From assembly GCF_963583255.1 (NCBI RefSeq), contig NC_084807.1, forward strand, positions 23,705,572 to 23,769,571: a stretch of 64,000 nt of DNA. The letters run 5' to 3'. The notes under the pieces are model-generated. The model made no database searches and was not told the DNA's origin. It saw only the letters and a program-made list of their open reading frames with translations. The position numbers and the translations under genes were made by a program. Positions 1 through 15,639 of the stretch are shown here, piece after piece. The DNA is from Pyrus communis. Lineage: Eukaryota; Streptophyta; Magnoliopsida; Rosales; Rosaceae. How positions within the stretch are numbered: position 1 is the first letter of the stretch; each line of letters opens with the position of its first letter.

Positions 1-2333
1 TTGACCTCAAATCTCAGTCTATTGTTTGGTGAAACAATAAGCTGGATGAGACTGAATTGGACTTAAATGTAATACCAGTCCATTTATCTCTTCATCAACC
101 ATCACGACCCACTAAGAAAGCAATCAACTCACGACTCCGACATCGCCCACAACAACCCACGACGCAACGTGCCCTCAAACCTGCAAATTAGATTCGACGA
201 CGACCCATCCACCTAGAAATCGTCAACCTGCGACATTGCTCACGACCCGCAAAATCGCTTATGACTCACACCGCTCGTGACCCATGACCCACCCACGATC
301 TTCTGAAATTTTCTCCCGATCTTCAAAAGTTGACCATGGGAAATTGCAGTTGGCGAAGGCACGATGGACTCACAACCCATGTCAACGGAGAGGTTATGAA
401 TCCAGTGGTATATCGGACATGGATCCAAAATAGGAACCTGTCCGTGATCCTCGTTAAGCATATCAAACATCGGCTTGAATTTAAGTCCATTTTAAATGGC
501 CACAATCTTTCCTAACCGCCCACCAAATGGACCTAAAAGTCCAACTCATAAGATTGCTAATGTCCGTTGTATTATAAAACACATGTCATAGCACGTGGAA
601 TTGAAGAGCTGATTTAGGATTGCGGTGCTTTTAAAAAATAACAAAAAAAAGGCTTATTAAAAAATTTGGAACATTCAATGTATTTGGTAAAACAAAATAA
701 AATACTTTAAAAAAAAATTGTTGTCAACGACAATAGAAAAAACATAAAAAAGCAGACGCAGTGTTTTTTTTTCTCTCTTAAAGCATGGTAATTAGTGTCA
801 ATTTAATGAAATTTCAAATGGCAAATAGACCCTCACATATTTTACAGAATTAAAATTTTTGCCCCCATATTATTGTTGTTGACAATTATTATTTCACATT
901 AAATACTATATATTTTTTAGTCATTTAACATATTCACATCAATTTATATAAAAGTTTACCAAATACTTAGGCATTTTTTAAAATCACTTTTACAAAAAAA
1001 AAAAAAAAAAAAAAAAACAATAAAAAGAAAAAGTTAACTTTAAAAAAAAATTGTTTACCAAACACCCAACAACTTTATTTTACAACTTTTTATTCTCACA
1101 ACACAGTAAAAATTTTTTTTTTTTTAAATCAAAACAATACCAAACTAGCCTTGAGTATTTATGGAAAACTCATCCCCCTTTTCAATTGTAACTGCTAGCT
1201 AGCTATTTTCCACAAACACAAATGTGTCCTAGGACTTGTCCTTTTCTGCTATTTTCAACGAACACTAGTGCGTCCCAGGACATGTCCTTTTCATTTAGGA
1301 ATAGGAATGTTTGAAAATCTTTACAACACTTAAATATTTTTTTCTCGGAAAATTCTAAAGAAACTCATCTCCAGCCATAGAGAAGCTTTATATCCAAGTG
1401 AATCTATAGATTCTTATATTCCACCTTAGAAAATTGAAAATTGTACCCGACGATCTTTGTTCTTATTTTTTTAATCAATCAATATTAAGATAAATAGGAG
1501 GTTAAAAGTAAAGAGATTTTGTAAAATCTTAGATTTTCTTTTGACAAATGATAGGACATTACAAAAATACTTTACACTAGGCTGTTTTAACTCTCACAAG
1601 TCACAATAAAATATAATAGAACGAAACTTAATATCAAGGTCGTTATCACCAACCATGTGAAGACAGTGTGCAGCTTGAACAGCCGGTTGTGTGCTCCAGA
1701 AGCCTAAATTGGTTTAGGTCAACTCAAATATTGCGGTCAAATTTTACTATTATAATAAATTATGCTCATTTGAAAGTATTTTTGAAATGTTTAAAAACAC
1801 TTTTGATTAAAGTGTTTTGAGTTTTAAAAGCATTTGAAGTGCTTTCTATAAGAAACATCAATTATGTGTTTTTTGTAAGAAGCAATTTATGTGCATTTTC
1901 GGGATTCATTACATTTTCATTAATCATTGATTTCAAAAACACTCTTATAAAGAGCTATTTCAATCATTTAAAAAAACTCTATCAAACGAGCCCATTGATT
2001 AGCTCCAAGTCTTTAAAGCTTTTGTTTGAGTCGCATATATTCAAAGTGGGTCAAAAGCAGATCGTGAAAGAACCAAAAAATGCTTGGCATCTGCGATTGG
2101 AGTCCTCAACAAGATACTCTGCTGTCGACTCTAATGCTTTATCGTTAAATTAACTGCTCCACTAATTAGATAAATTCAGTACTATGATATTATCTACCTT
2201 TATTTACTCAAATTATGCCTTTTCAACGTTAGATTACACTTTCTAACTTATTCAATCAAGAGAAAACCTCAGCCTATCTTTGGTTGTGTGAAATATGCCT
2301 TGGAATCCCATGAAAAAGCTTTTTATTTTTAAG
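1..2333. other. Gene-free flank outside the inverted duplication
   Basis: I see no credible gene here. Positions about 100-310 are a degenerate C/A-rich stretch in which variants of ACGACCCA recur many times. Positions 600-1130 are AT-rich with long A and T runs, including a run of about 23 A near 1000. The only recognisable mobile sequence is the small MITE-like repeat near 1764-1995, listed separately. Confidence 0.6.
1764..1995. repeat. hAT-like MITE, copy 1
   Basis: This short element has terminal segments resembling an inverted GGGCTCGTTTGA and an interior with repeated AAAGCACTTT-type words. A second member with the same order of words lies at about 25677-25915. No coding capacity is visible. 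The superfamily is a guess from the terminal motif, because I could not find a clean target duplication. Confidence 0.5.
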
Positions 2334-2563
2334 GGTAAATTACACAAAATTACTTTAATTATAGGTCGAACAACACTATCATACCTCATCTTTTAAAAAT
2401 AATAATGTCATACCTCATCTTACGAATTTGTGTCAATGTCAAACTTCTGTCAGTTTTTCTGTTAATTTCTCTATTAAGTGTTGACGTGGCTAGAGACAGT
2501 GTCTACTCATTAATCCAACTAGATTTAAAAATAATTAAATATATTTTTAATAATCCCTTCCCT
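2334..2563 (+). repeat. MULE-type terminal inverted repeat arm, truncated
   Basis: The sequence starts GGGTAAATTACA and continues with the CATACCTCATCTT and TGTTAATTTCTC-type words seen at the ends of the MULE remnant at 38057-41189, at 45107 and just inside 50492. Only one arm is present. Its body stops where the left arm of the large inverted duplication begins, so the duplication edge lies inside or against this element. Confidence 0.6.
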
Positions 2564-2764
2564 TCAAGTTACGTACTGAATAATCCCTTCCCTTCAGCTC
2601 TGCCGACCAGATACTTTTTTTTTTTTTTTTTGTTAAAACTGCCGACCAGATACTTTAATTGGATGATTATAATTAACCAATGAAGGGCTTAAAAGTATGA
2701 TGTTTAGGACGTGTAAGTAATGTTGGGATACAATATTTGAATCACATTATCTTGAACACACGGT

Positions 2765-2770
<6 letters not shown>

Positions 2771-2844
<74 letters not shown>
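2771..2844. repeat. (AG)37 microsatellite
   Basis: This is an uninterrupted AG dinucleotide run of 74 bases. The matching point of the right arm (about 62490) has only a short GAAAGAGAAA tract, so the run expanded on one arm only or contracted on the other. Confidence 0.95.
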
Positions 2845-2845
<1 letters not shown>

Positions 2846-3660
2846 AATCGTCCCTAAATTTTGGTCCAATTGGAATTTTGGTCGGAACTAAAAATTCATG
2901 AGTATTGATCCATCCATGAAGTTATTATAATGTGGAGCAATTGTCCTTTTTGGCTAACTTCATTAAGATTTTCATCCATTTTTTGTCCTTTTAAACTCTT
3001 TATTTTGGTTAAAAGTTCTAACGGAGTTAGGCAAAAAAGGATATTGTTCCATCTTATAACAAGTTATGGGACTAGTACTCACGGATTTTTAGTTCAAGAA
3101 CCAAAACTCCAATTGAGCTAATATTCATAAGCCATTGCCCCAATTACCCCTTAAAAGGAGTTTCAATCTTTGAAGTTTGATATCATCATGCCTTTAGGTT
3201 CCTTTTGGATAGCTTAGGATAAGCACTACATCTTCCGTTACATGCATTAGTATTCTTCCCTGGAAAAGTTGATCAGATGTTTCTAAATACAGAGAAAAGT
3301 ATTTCCATATCCTGCCATATCTATGCACTGCATCCTTTTTCCTTCATTTTCTAGGGAAAGTTGATCTGAAGAAGAAAATACAGATTTTCCCTGTCCTAGG
3401 TGATCCTTTGCACAGTTGGCACATTGCTAATTTATAACATGTCGGGAGTAGTGGTTTGTCAATTGGACGGATCGTAGTTTTGATCTAGTGGGTTTTGCTT
3501 GGACTTGTGAAGTTCCAATCCAACCCAATCATTTAATTAGAAAGGTTGGCTTGGGCCAGAATTGATGTCCAACCAATATTTTCAAGGACAAAGAATAATG
3601 AGTTTCTCTTTTGAGGTCAATGTATTGTTTAACTTAGAGTTGCATCAGGTCACCTAGTAT

Positions 3661-3832
3661 TACGGTCTAGTAGTATTGTTTTTCACTTGTAAGTGAGAGA
3701 TTTTAGTTTAATTCTCGCCAAAGACAAATTTGAACCACATTATTGCTAGCCCATTGTGAGGCTAAGCACAACCCTTACATCTTTAGTGTAGATAATATTG
3801 TTTGTTAAAAATAAAATAAAATAAAACTTAAG
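3661..3832 (+). mobile_element. tRNA-headed SINE (family 1)
   Basis: The head reads GGTCTAGTAGTATT (box A-like), followed by TTTAATTCTCGCC where box B (GTTCGATTC) should be. The body ends in AAAATAAAATAAAATAAAA. The paired copy on the right arm (61512-61681, minus) shows that it was present before the inverted duplication. Related copies lie at 27786-27890 and 51999-52180. It is not a functional tRNA gene because no cloverleaf can be drawn past the head. Confidence 0.7.
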
Positions 3833-4110
3833 AGTTCAATCAGTTGGCATTTTGTGCGTTTGGCGTTGCAAAATGGTTTAAGGTGAGTTTGTTCTTATAA
3901 CATTATAACATTGTATTTATAGTGGTATGATGAGTTTAATAGTTGTGAGTCACTATTTTATAGTAATCAGTTCAAAAGATGTCAACAATTCAACTTATTA
4001 TAGCTGACTCAGCCCACTGTAAAATTCGTATAAATAGCTGAATGGATGTTAGAATTGTCGATGCCTTATAATTAGTGCTTGGTTAGATGACAAATTGGGT
4101 ATAATTAGTA

Positions 4111-4285
4111 AGAGCTTGTACCTCAATTGGCTAAGAGCATTCACCATTTTTGTAGTTGAGGTCATGAGTTCGATTCTCCCTCACTTAATATCGCTTGTAT
4201 AAGAAAAAAAAAAACTCGAATAAAATATCCACCATAGACCTAGGTTTAAAATTTTTTTGATACAAGTGTCTACACTAATTGTACT
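4111..4285 (+). mobile_element. tRNA-headed SINE (family 2)
   Basis: The head contains CTCAATTGGCTAAGAGCA (box A-like) and GAGTTCGATTCTC (box B), spaced as in a tRNA-derived pol III promoter. An A-rich stretch and a body ending near TACAAGTGTC follow. The paired copy at about 61050-61229 (minus) shows the insertion predates the inverted duplication. Confidence 0.65.
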
Positions 4286-5013
4286 AAACTGCAGGAAGGG
4301 GGAATTCAACTCGATTGCAAATTGGTGAGCACACTGCATGAGTGAATCACCTTATTCACACACTTGCATTAAGGTATTTTATTGTACAAATTTCATAATT
4401 GAAACCCTTTATGTTTTTAATCATCATTTGATGTTATCTCTGCTAAAAAAATAAATAATCAACTTAAAAATTGTTTAGTCATCCATATATATATCAAATT
4501 GATAATTTGGACAACAACTAATATCCTCATAACAAACTTTCCATTCAGATATGATACATATAGATGCACTGAATGATCTCCAAGTGCATTGATCTCGCAC
4601 ATATAATCTTAAGGTATGATTAAAAAATAAGTGGTTCTAGTTATAAAATTTGTACTCTAAGGCAGCTGGTAGCTCTACAAGCCAATAACCGCTTGTAACC
4701 TTTTCTTAATGCATAACATGTGCAATAGCCTTCATCGATGTTAATCCCGGCCCGATGGTTATCGTCCGAAATCATATCTGCTCAAAGAAGAAAATGATCC
4801 GACCCAGCTTACGTACTTCGACCATAATGACAATTGAAAAACTAGAGAGCCAGTAGCCAGTTGAAATGTTGCGAAATAAGGTAATTTTTACTTCATGCAA
4901 CTTTTGGTTGTGGGGAATGACGGTACAAAAGCATATTAATTGTGGTATCAATTCCATGTCTAAATTTTCCAAGAGATATTGCTTTTAAAAAGAAGAAAAA
5001 CCTCATGACCTAC

Positions 5014-5156
5014 GAGAGATTTTCAGTGTGATCGGAACACGGAATGATACACCATTTGTCACGCTATAATTGGAACTTAAAAAATAAAATTTATACCACT
5101 TATTTAAAAACACGTGGTGTATCACTAAAGTTCCTGTCAAAATGAAAAAAATTTCT
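5014..5156. mobile_element. 143 bp MITE private to the left arm
   Basis: The element starts GAGAGATTTTCAGTGTGAT and ends with an imperfect inverted copy (CATTTTGACAGG... in reverse). It is flanked by TGACCTAC (5006-5013) and TGATCTAC (5157-5164), an 8 bp target duplication with one mismatch. The right arm near 60325 has the uninterrupted site, so the MITE arrived after the duplication. A related element lies at about 21388-21560. Confidence 0.8.
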
Positions 5157-5900
5157 TGATCTACATCACATGCCATGCATCCATATTGACCTTTGGATAT
5201 ATCCACAAGTCAACAAACAAGCATATTTAGTCGGTGTGCTCAAACAAGTGAGAGTGGGAAGTGAGAAAATGCAGCTTGCTAATATTCCTAGCCCTCCCAC
5301 CACTGGTCACTCATCGATTGTTGCTCTTGGCATAATTTGCATGGTAGGGCATGCATTGTCCATACGTATATCGATCGATGCATGATCATGTGCCAACATC
5401 TAGAACAAGTGGGGGCGTAAAGATTTTTATGCCACCGATACATGATGCTATTCTGATATCTTTCATGTGTATCCGTAGTTGTTTGCAAATGTCCCCACTG
5501 AAGTTTTTCGGTCTTTTGTTTTTAATCAGGAAGTTTCCGACTAAAGTCTCGTTGATAACTTGATCTAGTGATAGCTACAACCTGTAGGAACGGGCAACGA
5601 GGGATGGGGCCTTCAATCAAGTAATCAACATAGAAGAAAATCCAGAGAACAATCAAATATACAATTAGATTGCACAGAGAAAATCCATATTTCCCATGCA
5701 GACCAAAAATGAACAATCAAATGAGTACGTTTCAAATTTCGATGTACTGCATCATATTAAATGTTCATAAATATATAATAATTTAATTTTCATTTAAAAT
5801 ACATCATCGTGATCAGTTGCACTTTTGTTTCATTGGAGCCCTATCTAGCTTCATGCAATTGCTTATTCAAACATCATACATTATTACACATACCTTCTTG

Positions 5901-9501
<3,601 letters not shown>

Positions 9502-9562
9502 TGTGGCGAAGTTCTAGAAAGCATGTAAAAGATAGACAATCTCATCCAAGAACACCATCATG

Positions 9563-9570
9563 TATTTATA
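9563..9570 (-). promoter_or_regulatory. TATA box of the left subtilase
   Basis: TATAAATA on the minus strand lies 62 bases upstream of the start codon. The same box stands at the same distance in the right-arm copy (55944-55951), so both genes retain the same core promoter. No other regulatory site is claimed. Confidence 0.6.
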
Positions 9571-10262
9571 CTAAAAATGAAAAGCCAGGTATTTCACGTG
9601 TTGCAATTTCTCTTTATTCTTAAGGGTATGGTTTGTGTTCCCATGATTATTTTACATAGTTTAGGGGCGTTTTGAGATAAACGCCTCATTTTTCAATTTC
9701 GTTGATTAAACATCTATTCCTTTTAAGAATTTGATTAAACATTTTTCCTACAGTTTTGGTGATTAATTTCATTTTATTAAAAGTTCAATTTTAGACGTTC
9801 CTCTGTTTTTTTTACCTTTTTTTTTTTTTTTTATGAAATTGTTTGCTAGCCACCCTAAAAAAATTTCACATTGCATCTTTACTTTCGTTTTCCTTTTTTC
9901 CCTATCAGTCCTTAAATTTGTTATAGTTATATGCATCTCTTATTCTGGAGATTTTAAAATTTTTATTGTTTATTATAATAATTAGTTTAGTGAATTCAAA
10001 ACTCATTATCACATACATAATCATAGTAAAGGTACGTTTGATTGTATGATCGTTTGATTGTATTGGTACATTTGATTACCTATAATATGGGTAATTTTAG
10101 TTTTATGGTATTTGTTTATTAGTTCATTTAAAATCTAAACGTACCAAAAGTCGATACGTTTATTTTCAAAATTTTCAAATGTACCATAAGTTTTAAATAC
10201 ATTTATATAACTATGTGTAAAATTTTACCAAATTAATGAAGCTTTCTTATGAAAGTATTAAT
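9571..10262. other. Upstream region of the left subtilase
   Basis: This AT-rich stretch matches 55330-55943 of the right arm in reverse complement. No gene is seen. It ends at TTAAT (10258-10262), the target-site duplication of the copia insertion. Confidence 0.6.
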
Positions 10263-10533
10263 TGTTGTAGGCCTATTTGATTGAATGATCTAGGGTTTAG
10301 AGAGAGAGAGAGGGGTTCGGCAATATTGAGAGAGAAGAGAGATTGATTTAATTGTGAAGTGTGTTTGATTCACCCTATTGTGCTTTTATTTATAGTAGTA
10401 GAAAGGGTAAAACATTTCCCTTTAGGATTACAATATTTAATAGGTAATCTAATCCTAATAGGAATATATAATACTTTCCCAGATTCCCTAGGATTTACAC
10501 AATCACATTCCTATTCTAAATATGACTGCAACA
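10263..10533 (-). repeat. 3' LTR of the copia element
   Basis: The 271 bp LTR has TG...CA ends and closely matches the 262 bp LTR at 17107-17368; small indels account for the length difference. It contains a short AG-rich run. It is the 3' LTR because the coding order runs on the minus strand. Confidence 0.9.
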
Positions 10534-10545
10534 CTCCCCCTTGAG
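10534..10545 (-). other. Polypurine tract of the copia element
   Basis: On the minus strand this is CTCAAGGGGGAG immediately before the LTR. That is the expected plus-strand primer position for a minus-oriented LTR element. Confidence 0.75.
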
Positions 10546-10961
10546 TGTGTAAATACTCAACAAACCATCGCATCAGATCTTCAGCATATAAGGTAGAATA
10601 GTTGATGAAGTCATCGGCACAACGGGTGATCGCGAGTCTCAAATTTACTTTGAAGTATGCATTTGTAAAAACTCACAAAAACCTTGCTATGGTAAAACCC
10701 AAGGAATGGGGAAAACCCATAGACTAAGGAGAAAAGTAAGAAAATATGAATAATGTCTAAAACACTCATCAAACTGGACGAAGGTAGTGAACTCAATGGA
10801 GTATGATCATCCCGGGATGGGTGCCTCATTAAAACCTAGTTAGGTAGCAAAACCTAGTGGGAAAAATGCTCCTAATCGTAGGGAAAAAGAGTACCTTAAG
10901 ATCATGTAAGTATGCTTCAAGATACTCCCCCTGAGTTAGACATAACTTCTAAATAAGAGAA

Positions 10962-12530
10962 CTACAAGCGATTCAAGTCAGATAATTTACGCATACCGTT
11001 TCCTTGGACGAGCTTCTGAAATGTAGACTTGGGCAATGACTTGGTAAAGAGATCAGCCAAGTTGTCTTGGGAACGGATTTGCTTGACTTCAATGTTCTGA
11101 TGCTGCTGCTGCTGGTGTGAGTAAAAGAACTTTGGCGCTATATGCTTGGTGTTGTCTCCCTTGATGTATCCCTTCTTCAGCTGCTCGATACATACTGCAT
11201 TGTCTTCAAAGATTGTCGTAGAAAGGTCAACGGCTGATGTAAGACCACTAGTGCTTTGAATATGTCCCATAACTTCTCTCAGCCAAAAACACTCACGCGA
11301 TGCTTCATGCAGGGCAAGAATTTCAGCATGGTTAGACGAAGTCACAACTAGCGTTTGCTTGGTAAACCTCCAAGATATAGCGATGTCTCCAACGGTAAAG
11401 ACATAACCCGTTTGAGAACATGCTTTATGTGGGTCAGATAGATATCCAGCCTCTACGTAACCAACAAGGCAAGAATCAATCTAAGAGCTATAGCGGATGG
11501 CAACACTCGAAGATTCATAAGTATAAAACAATCCCAAATCCGTAGTACCTTTGAGGTAGCAGAAAATGTCTTTAACACCATTCCAGTGTCTACGTGTGGG
11601 TGCATTGCTGTATCTAGCCAATAGATTCACAACGAATGAGATGTTGGGTCTAGTGCACTGAGCCAAGTACAATAAAGCCCCAATTGCACTTAGGTAAGGA
11701 ACTTCGGGTTCCAAAATCTCTTCCTCATCCTTCTTTGGACGAAAGGGATCTCGTTTAGCATTTAGAGTCCGAACGACCATAGGTGTATTCGAAGGCTTCG
11801 CTTTATCCTCATTAAAATGATGCAACACCTTTTAGGTGTAGTTCGATTGATGTACTAGGACTATATCCGAACAATGCTCGATCTCTTGGCCGAGACAGTA
11901 TTGAGTTTTCCCAAGATCTTTCATCTCAAATTCCGATTTCAGGTGTGCAGCAATTTCCTCAAGCTCTGCGGGAGTCCCAATGAGGTTCATGCCATCGACA
12001 TAAACTGCAACAATTGAAAATCCGGAATATGACTTTTTTTATGAACACGCATGGGCATAGTTCATTGTTCACGTAACCCTGACTTGTCAAATTTCACTCA
12101 GACGATTATACCACATCCACCCGGATTGTTTTAATCCGTAGAGTGACCTCCTCAACCTAATTGAGAGAGTGGTATGTGGTCTAGAACTATTTGAACCAGT
12201 CAATGGAAGTTCTTCTGGAACTTCCATAAGTTGCATTTTCAGTTTTTCGGAAACTACCAAACTGATTAGGTAATGGAACATTATAACGTCCATTACGGAG
12301 GAATATGTCTCCTCATAATCAATCCCAGGGTGCTGAGAGAAGCCTTGCACTACGAGGCGTGCTTTGTATCACACTATTTCATTTTTTTCATTACGATTCC
12401 TCACGAAAACCCACTTGTAACCAACTGGCTTTACACGTGGTGGTGTAGGAACGATAGGTCCAAACACTTTACGTTTCGCGAAAGAATTGAGTTCAACCTA
12501 GATTGCTTGTTTCCAATTTGACCAATCGGT
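10962..12530 (-). pseudogene. Copia reverse transcriptase and RNase H, broken
   Basis: Recognisable pieces are the RT thumb/palm (12350-12087, with SLYGLKQSGWMWYNRL), the palm to connection region (about 12050-11481, with a family-typical GALLYLAQCTRPNISF) and RNase H (11345-10962, with SSNHAEILALHEASREC and the closing ADLFTKSLP). Stops and frameshifts separate the pieces. The catalytic box reads YVDG near 11998 instead of YVDD, so the second aspartate is lost. Compared with the relative at 47404-49085, this copy lacks a short RT segment near 12230. It cannot encode active enzyme. Confidence 0.85.
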
Positions 12531-12536
12531 TCTACG

Positions 12537-14460
12537 TCAGCATTCATCGATGGAACGTGGTTCAATGTCATCACTAAGCATGATGTCAGTAGCTACTGAG
12601 TACGTGAATGCATCGCCGACGATCATCTCATTCCTATTCCAAACCTTATTCAATACTGTGTAGTGGATCGAAATCTCGCGATTCTCGGAAGGCCGGCATG
12701 TTTCGTTTGAAGCATCACCGTAATCTAGAACAATTTCATGCGTTGGAACGGATGAGTGAGCGATGGTCGAATTCAAACTAGGGTCACTAGTTGGTGCCAT
12801 TTTCCTTTTCCGGGGTTGTGAATCCTTTGAACCAGGGGGTCTGCCACGCTTCAGGGTCGGAGCAAATGATTGGCTAGCTGCCAATGTACCTTGCTGTGTA
12901 GAGGGTGCAGCCTCCCCATCTTCGGGGACAGTTCGGCCTTCCCTGACGGGCAGTTGACGTACGCGGGGTATATCTATCCTTGCAGGTGTGTTTACAGCGA
13001 GCAGTGCGAGGATCTAAATGAGACATAGTGGGAGTATACCATGACAATTCACGACATTCTACGGGAACGTTAGCATGCTTATCTCCCCCTAACGATGGGA
13101 AGACTGTCTCATCAAAGTGACAATCCACAAAGCGTGTGGTAAAAAGATCTCCTATCAAGGGTTCTAAGTATCGAACAATTGATGGCGAATCATAACCGAC
13201 ATAGATTCCTATTTTTCTATGAGGACCCATTTTGGTACGTAGTGGCGGCATTATTAACACATAAATGGCGCACCCAAACACCCGTAAATGCGAGACGTCA
13301 GGCTCATATCCAATGACCAACTGTAACGGTAAATGTGGTTGGGTAACAGCGGGCCTCAGGCAGACCAACATAGCTGCTTGCAATATTGCATAGCCTCGGG
13401 CAGATACCAGCAGTTTGGTTCGCATAACCAAAGTCGAAGCTATCAATTGAAGGCACTTTATGAAAGCTTCTGCTAGGCCGTTTTGGATGTGAACATGGGG
13501 CACATGATGTTCCACATCAATCCCTACTAACATGCAATAATCGTCAAAAGTTTGTGAAGTAAACTCTCCAGCGTTATCCACTCGAATCGACTTAATCAGA
13601 TAATCAGGGTGGTAAGCCTTTAGCTTAATGATTTGAGCTAGGAGTTTAGCAAATGCGGCGTTTCGTTTGGATAACAAGCAAACATGTGACCATCTTGTCA
13701 ATGCATCAACCAATACCATAAAATATTTAAATGGTCCTCAGGTTGATTGGATAGGTCCACAAATGTCCCTTTGAATTCTCTAAAGAAATTTAGAAGGATC
13801 ATGAATAATATTTGTATGGGAGTGTTGAATATTCAACTTACCTAAAGAACACACTTTGCATAATGGAAATGCAACATAGGGATGTAACTTATGCCCGTGA
13901 GAAGATTTGAGGATACGGCGCATCATGTCACGTCCAGGATGTCCAAAACGATCATGCCAAAGCAACAAAGTGTCCTGGAACTCAGGCATAGGGCCAGCTA
14001 CATTGTGGGCTTCTATACTGCGAATGGTTGTGATGTACAACCCATTTGGTAGACGTTCCAACTTCTCGTGAATATGCTTCTGGCCATATTCGTATGAAGT
14101 GATACAAAGAAATTCAGAACCATGATCTTCAGTGGTTTCAAGATGATATTTATTATCTCGAATATCTCTAAAACTCAGTAACGTTCTGCCGGAACGTGGA
14201 GAATAGATTGCCTCTTTAATGGTTGAGATTGTACCATTAGACAACATGATACGTGCCTTTCTGTATCCTTCAATCAGGCTGGATAGGCCTGAGAGAGTTG
14301 TCAAAAGAGCTTTCTTGGGTATTAAGTTAGTAAAATAATGTCGTTCACACAAGATGGTGTGTGTGGTTGCACTATCTGCCAGACAACTAACTTCCCCACT
14401 AGACATACCTAGAAATAAATTGATTGAATTGGTCACATGCAAAAATATAAGTTCATTCAT
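12537..14460 (-). pseudogene. Copia protease and integrase region, broken
   Basis: The 14460-13780 open frame contains the protease active-site region, as LADSATTHTI in place of the usual DSGAT-type motif, then the GAG-pre-integrase motif with HDRFGHPGRDMMRR and a CXXC. The 13719-12874 frame holds the integrase core, with D in RVDNAGEF and the glutamate in QNGLAEAF. A further frame (12884-12537) is the divergent linker towards reverse transcriptase. At least two frame breaks interrupt the series. Confidence 0.8.
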
Positions 14461-14650
14461 TCAAGAGAATAATATCCAATCAAATAACAATCTATAATTC
14501 AAAACAAACCAAAACTAAACAAATTATTCCAAATACATAGAAAAGTTGTTCAAAATTAAACCATAAACCTAACAAAAGAGGGGGGGTAGGGCCGGCCACT
14601 CCTAGTGGGTTCGGCCACTAGGGGTAAAACACCCTAAAAACATGTCTAAT

Positions 14651-15637
14651 TTATTCATCCATAGGCGCTGATGCCTCCTGAAAGTCCAATATCTTCATGG
14701 ATGTAGTTGCATCTTCCAAATGATCCACATGTGCAAAGTTAGACTCATGACGGAAATGATACTTGGCAATGGCCTCAGGGGAAGCTCGACATACGCGTGA
14801 CCAATGATCATTGGATCCACAACGGTAGCACATGTCCAATTCAGTAGAAGTAGCCTGAACGGGAGCTTTGCCCTTGTTCTTAAAGTTTGGGGCCTTAGGG
14901 GCGAGTGGTGGACGCTGTTGGTCACATTTTTTCCCTTAGGTGCAGCACTCTGTTGACCTTCAGCTCATGGTTGGGCTTGCCGCCCATTGCCACGGCCACG
15001 ACGGTTCTTTCGTCGTCTATAGTTGCTAGAATTGGTCGCATGCGCTTCAGGCGCAGTGTTCGAGCCAGTGGGTCGAGCTTGATGATTCTTCATCAAAAGC
15101 TGGTTCTGCTTTTCAGCGAGAAGTAAAATAGAGATCAAATCTGAGAACTTGGTGAATTTATGTGCTCGATATTGTTGCTGCAGACAATATTGGTGGCATG
15201 GAAGCTCGAATAAGTCTTCTCCAAGAGATCTGATTCAGTTAGTTCCACTTTGCAAAATTTCAACAAAGAACGGATTCTACAAACTTCAGAGTTGTATTCA
15301 TTCATGAACTTAAAGTCTTGGAAACGAAGATGCTGCCAGTGGTGTCTTCCTTCAGGCAAGTATATGTCTTTCTGGTGATCGAAACAATCAGCTAGAGGGT
15401 GCGTGGGTCCTCCTTAGTGAGATACTCAGCCTGCAGTGCATCATGGATGTGTCTTCGAATGAAGATCATTGCAGTAGCCTTCTGAGCTTCGTCAACAGAT
15501 TTGTCGGCGATAGGTGCCTCGATGGTGGCTCTAATACCCTTTGCAGTGAGATGGAGCTTCATGTCTTGAACCCACTTCAGATAATTTCTTACAGATACTT
15601 CTAGAGTAGAGAAATCGAGCTTGTTCAAGTTCGACAT
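14651..15637 (-). pseudogene. Copia gag, broken
   Basis: The N-terminal piece begins at 15637 with MSNLNKLDF and runs to a stop after EDPRTL (15392). The next piece (15359-15135) continues the same gag with a short deletion and frame change, then shifts again. A zinc knuckle, CYRCGSNDHWSRVC (CX2CX4HX4C), lies in the 14839-14651 frame. The order and motifs fit the UBN2-type gag of plant copia elements. Confidence 0.8.
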
Positions 15638-15639
15638 GT

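Larger units (their letters stand above)
2845..5900. other. Left-arm intergenic DNA downstream of the subtilase
   Basis: No gene is recognisable. The stretch holds two SINE copies (3661, 4111) and a 143 bp MITE (5014), listed separately, within unique-looking AT-rich sequence that matches 59609-62490 on the other arm. Open frames here are short and shared with no known family. Confidence 0.6.

Noticed and set aside
240..515. Small protein genes near the left end
   Set aside because: Overlapping frames occur on both strands in low-complexity ACGACC-rich DNA, with no domain and no splice or promoter context.
4111..4190. tRNA gene
   Set aside because: Boxes A and B are present, but no acceptor stem can be paired and the sequence continues into a SINE body with an A-rich tail.
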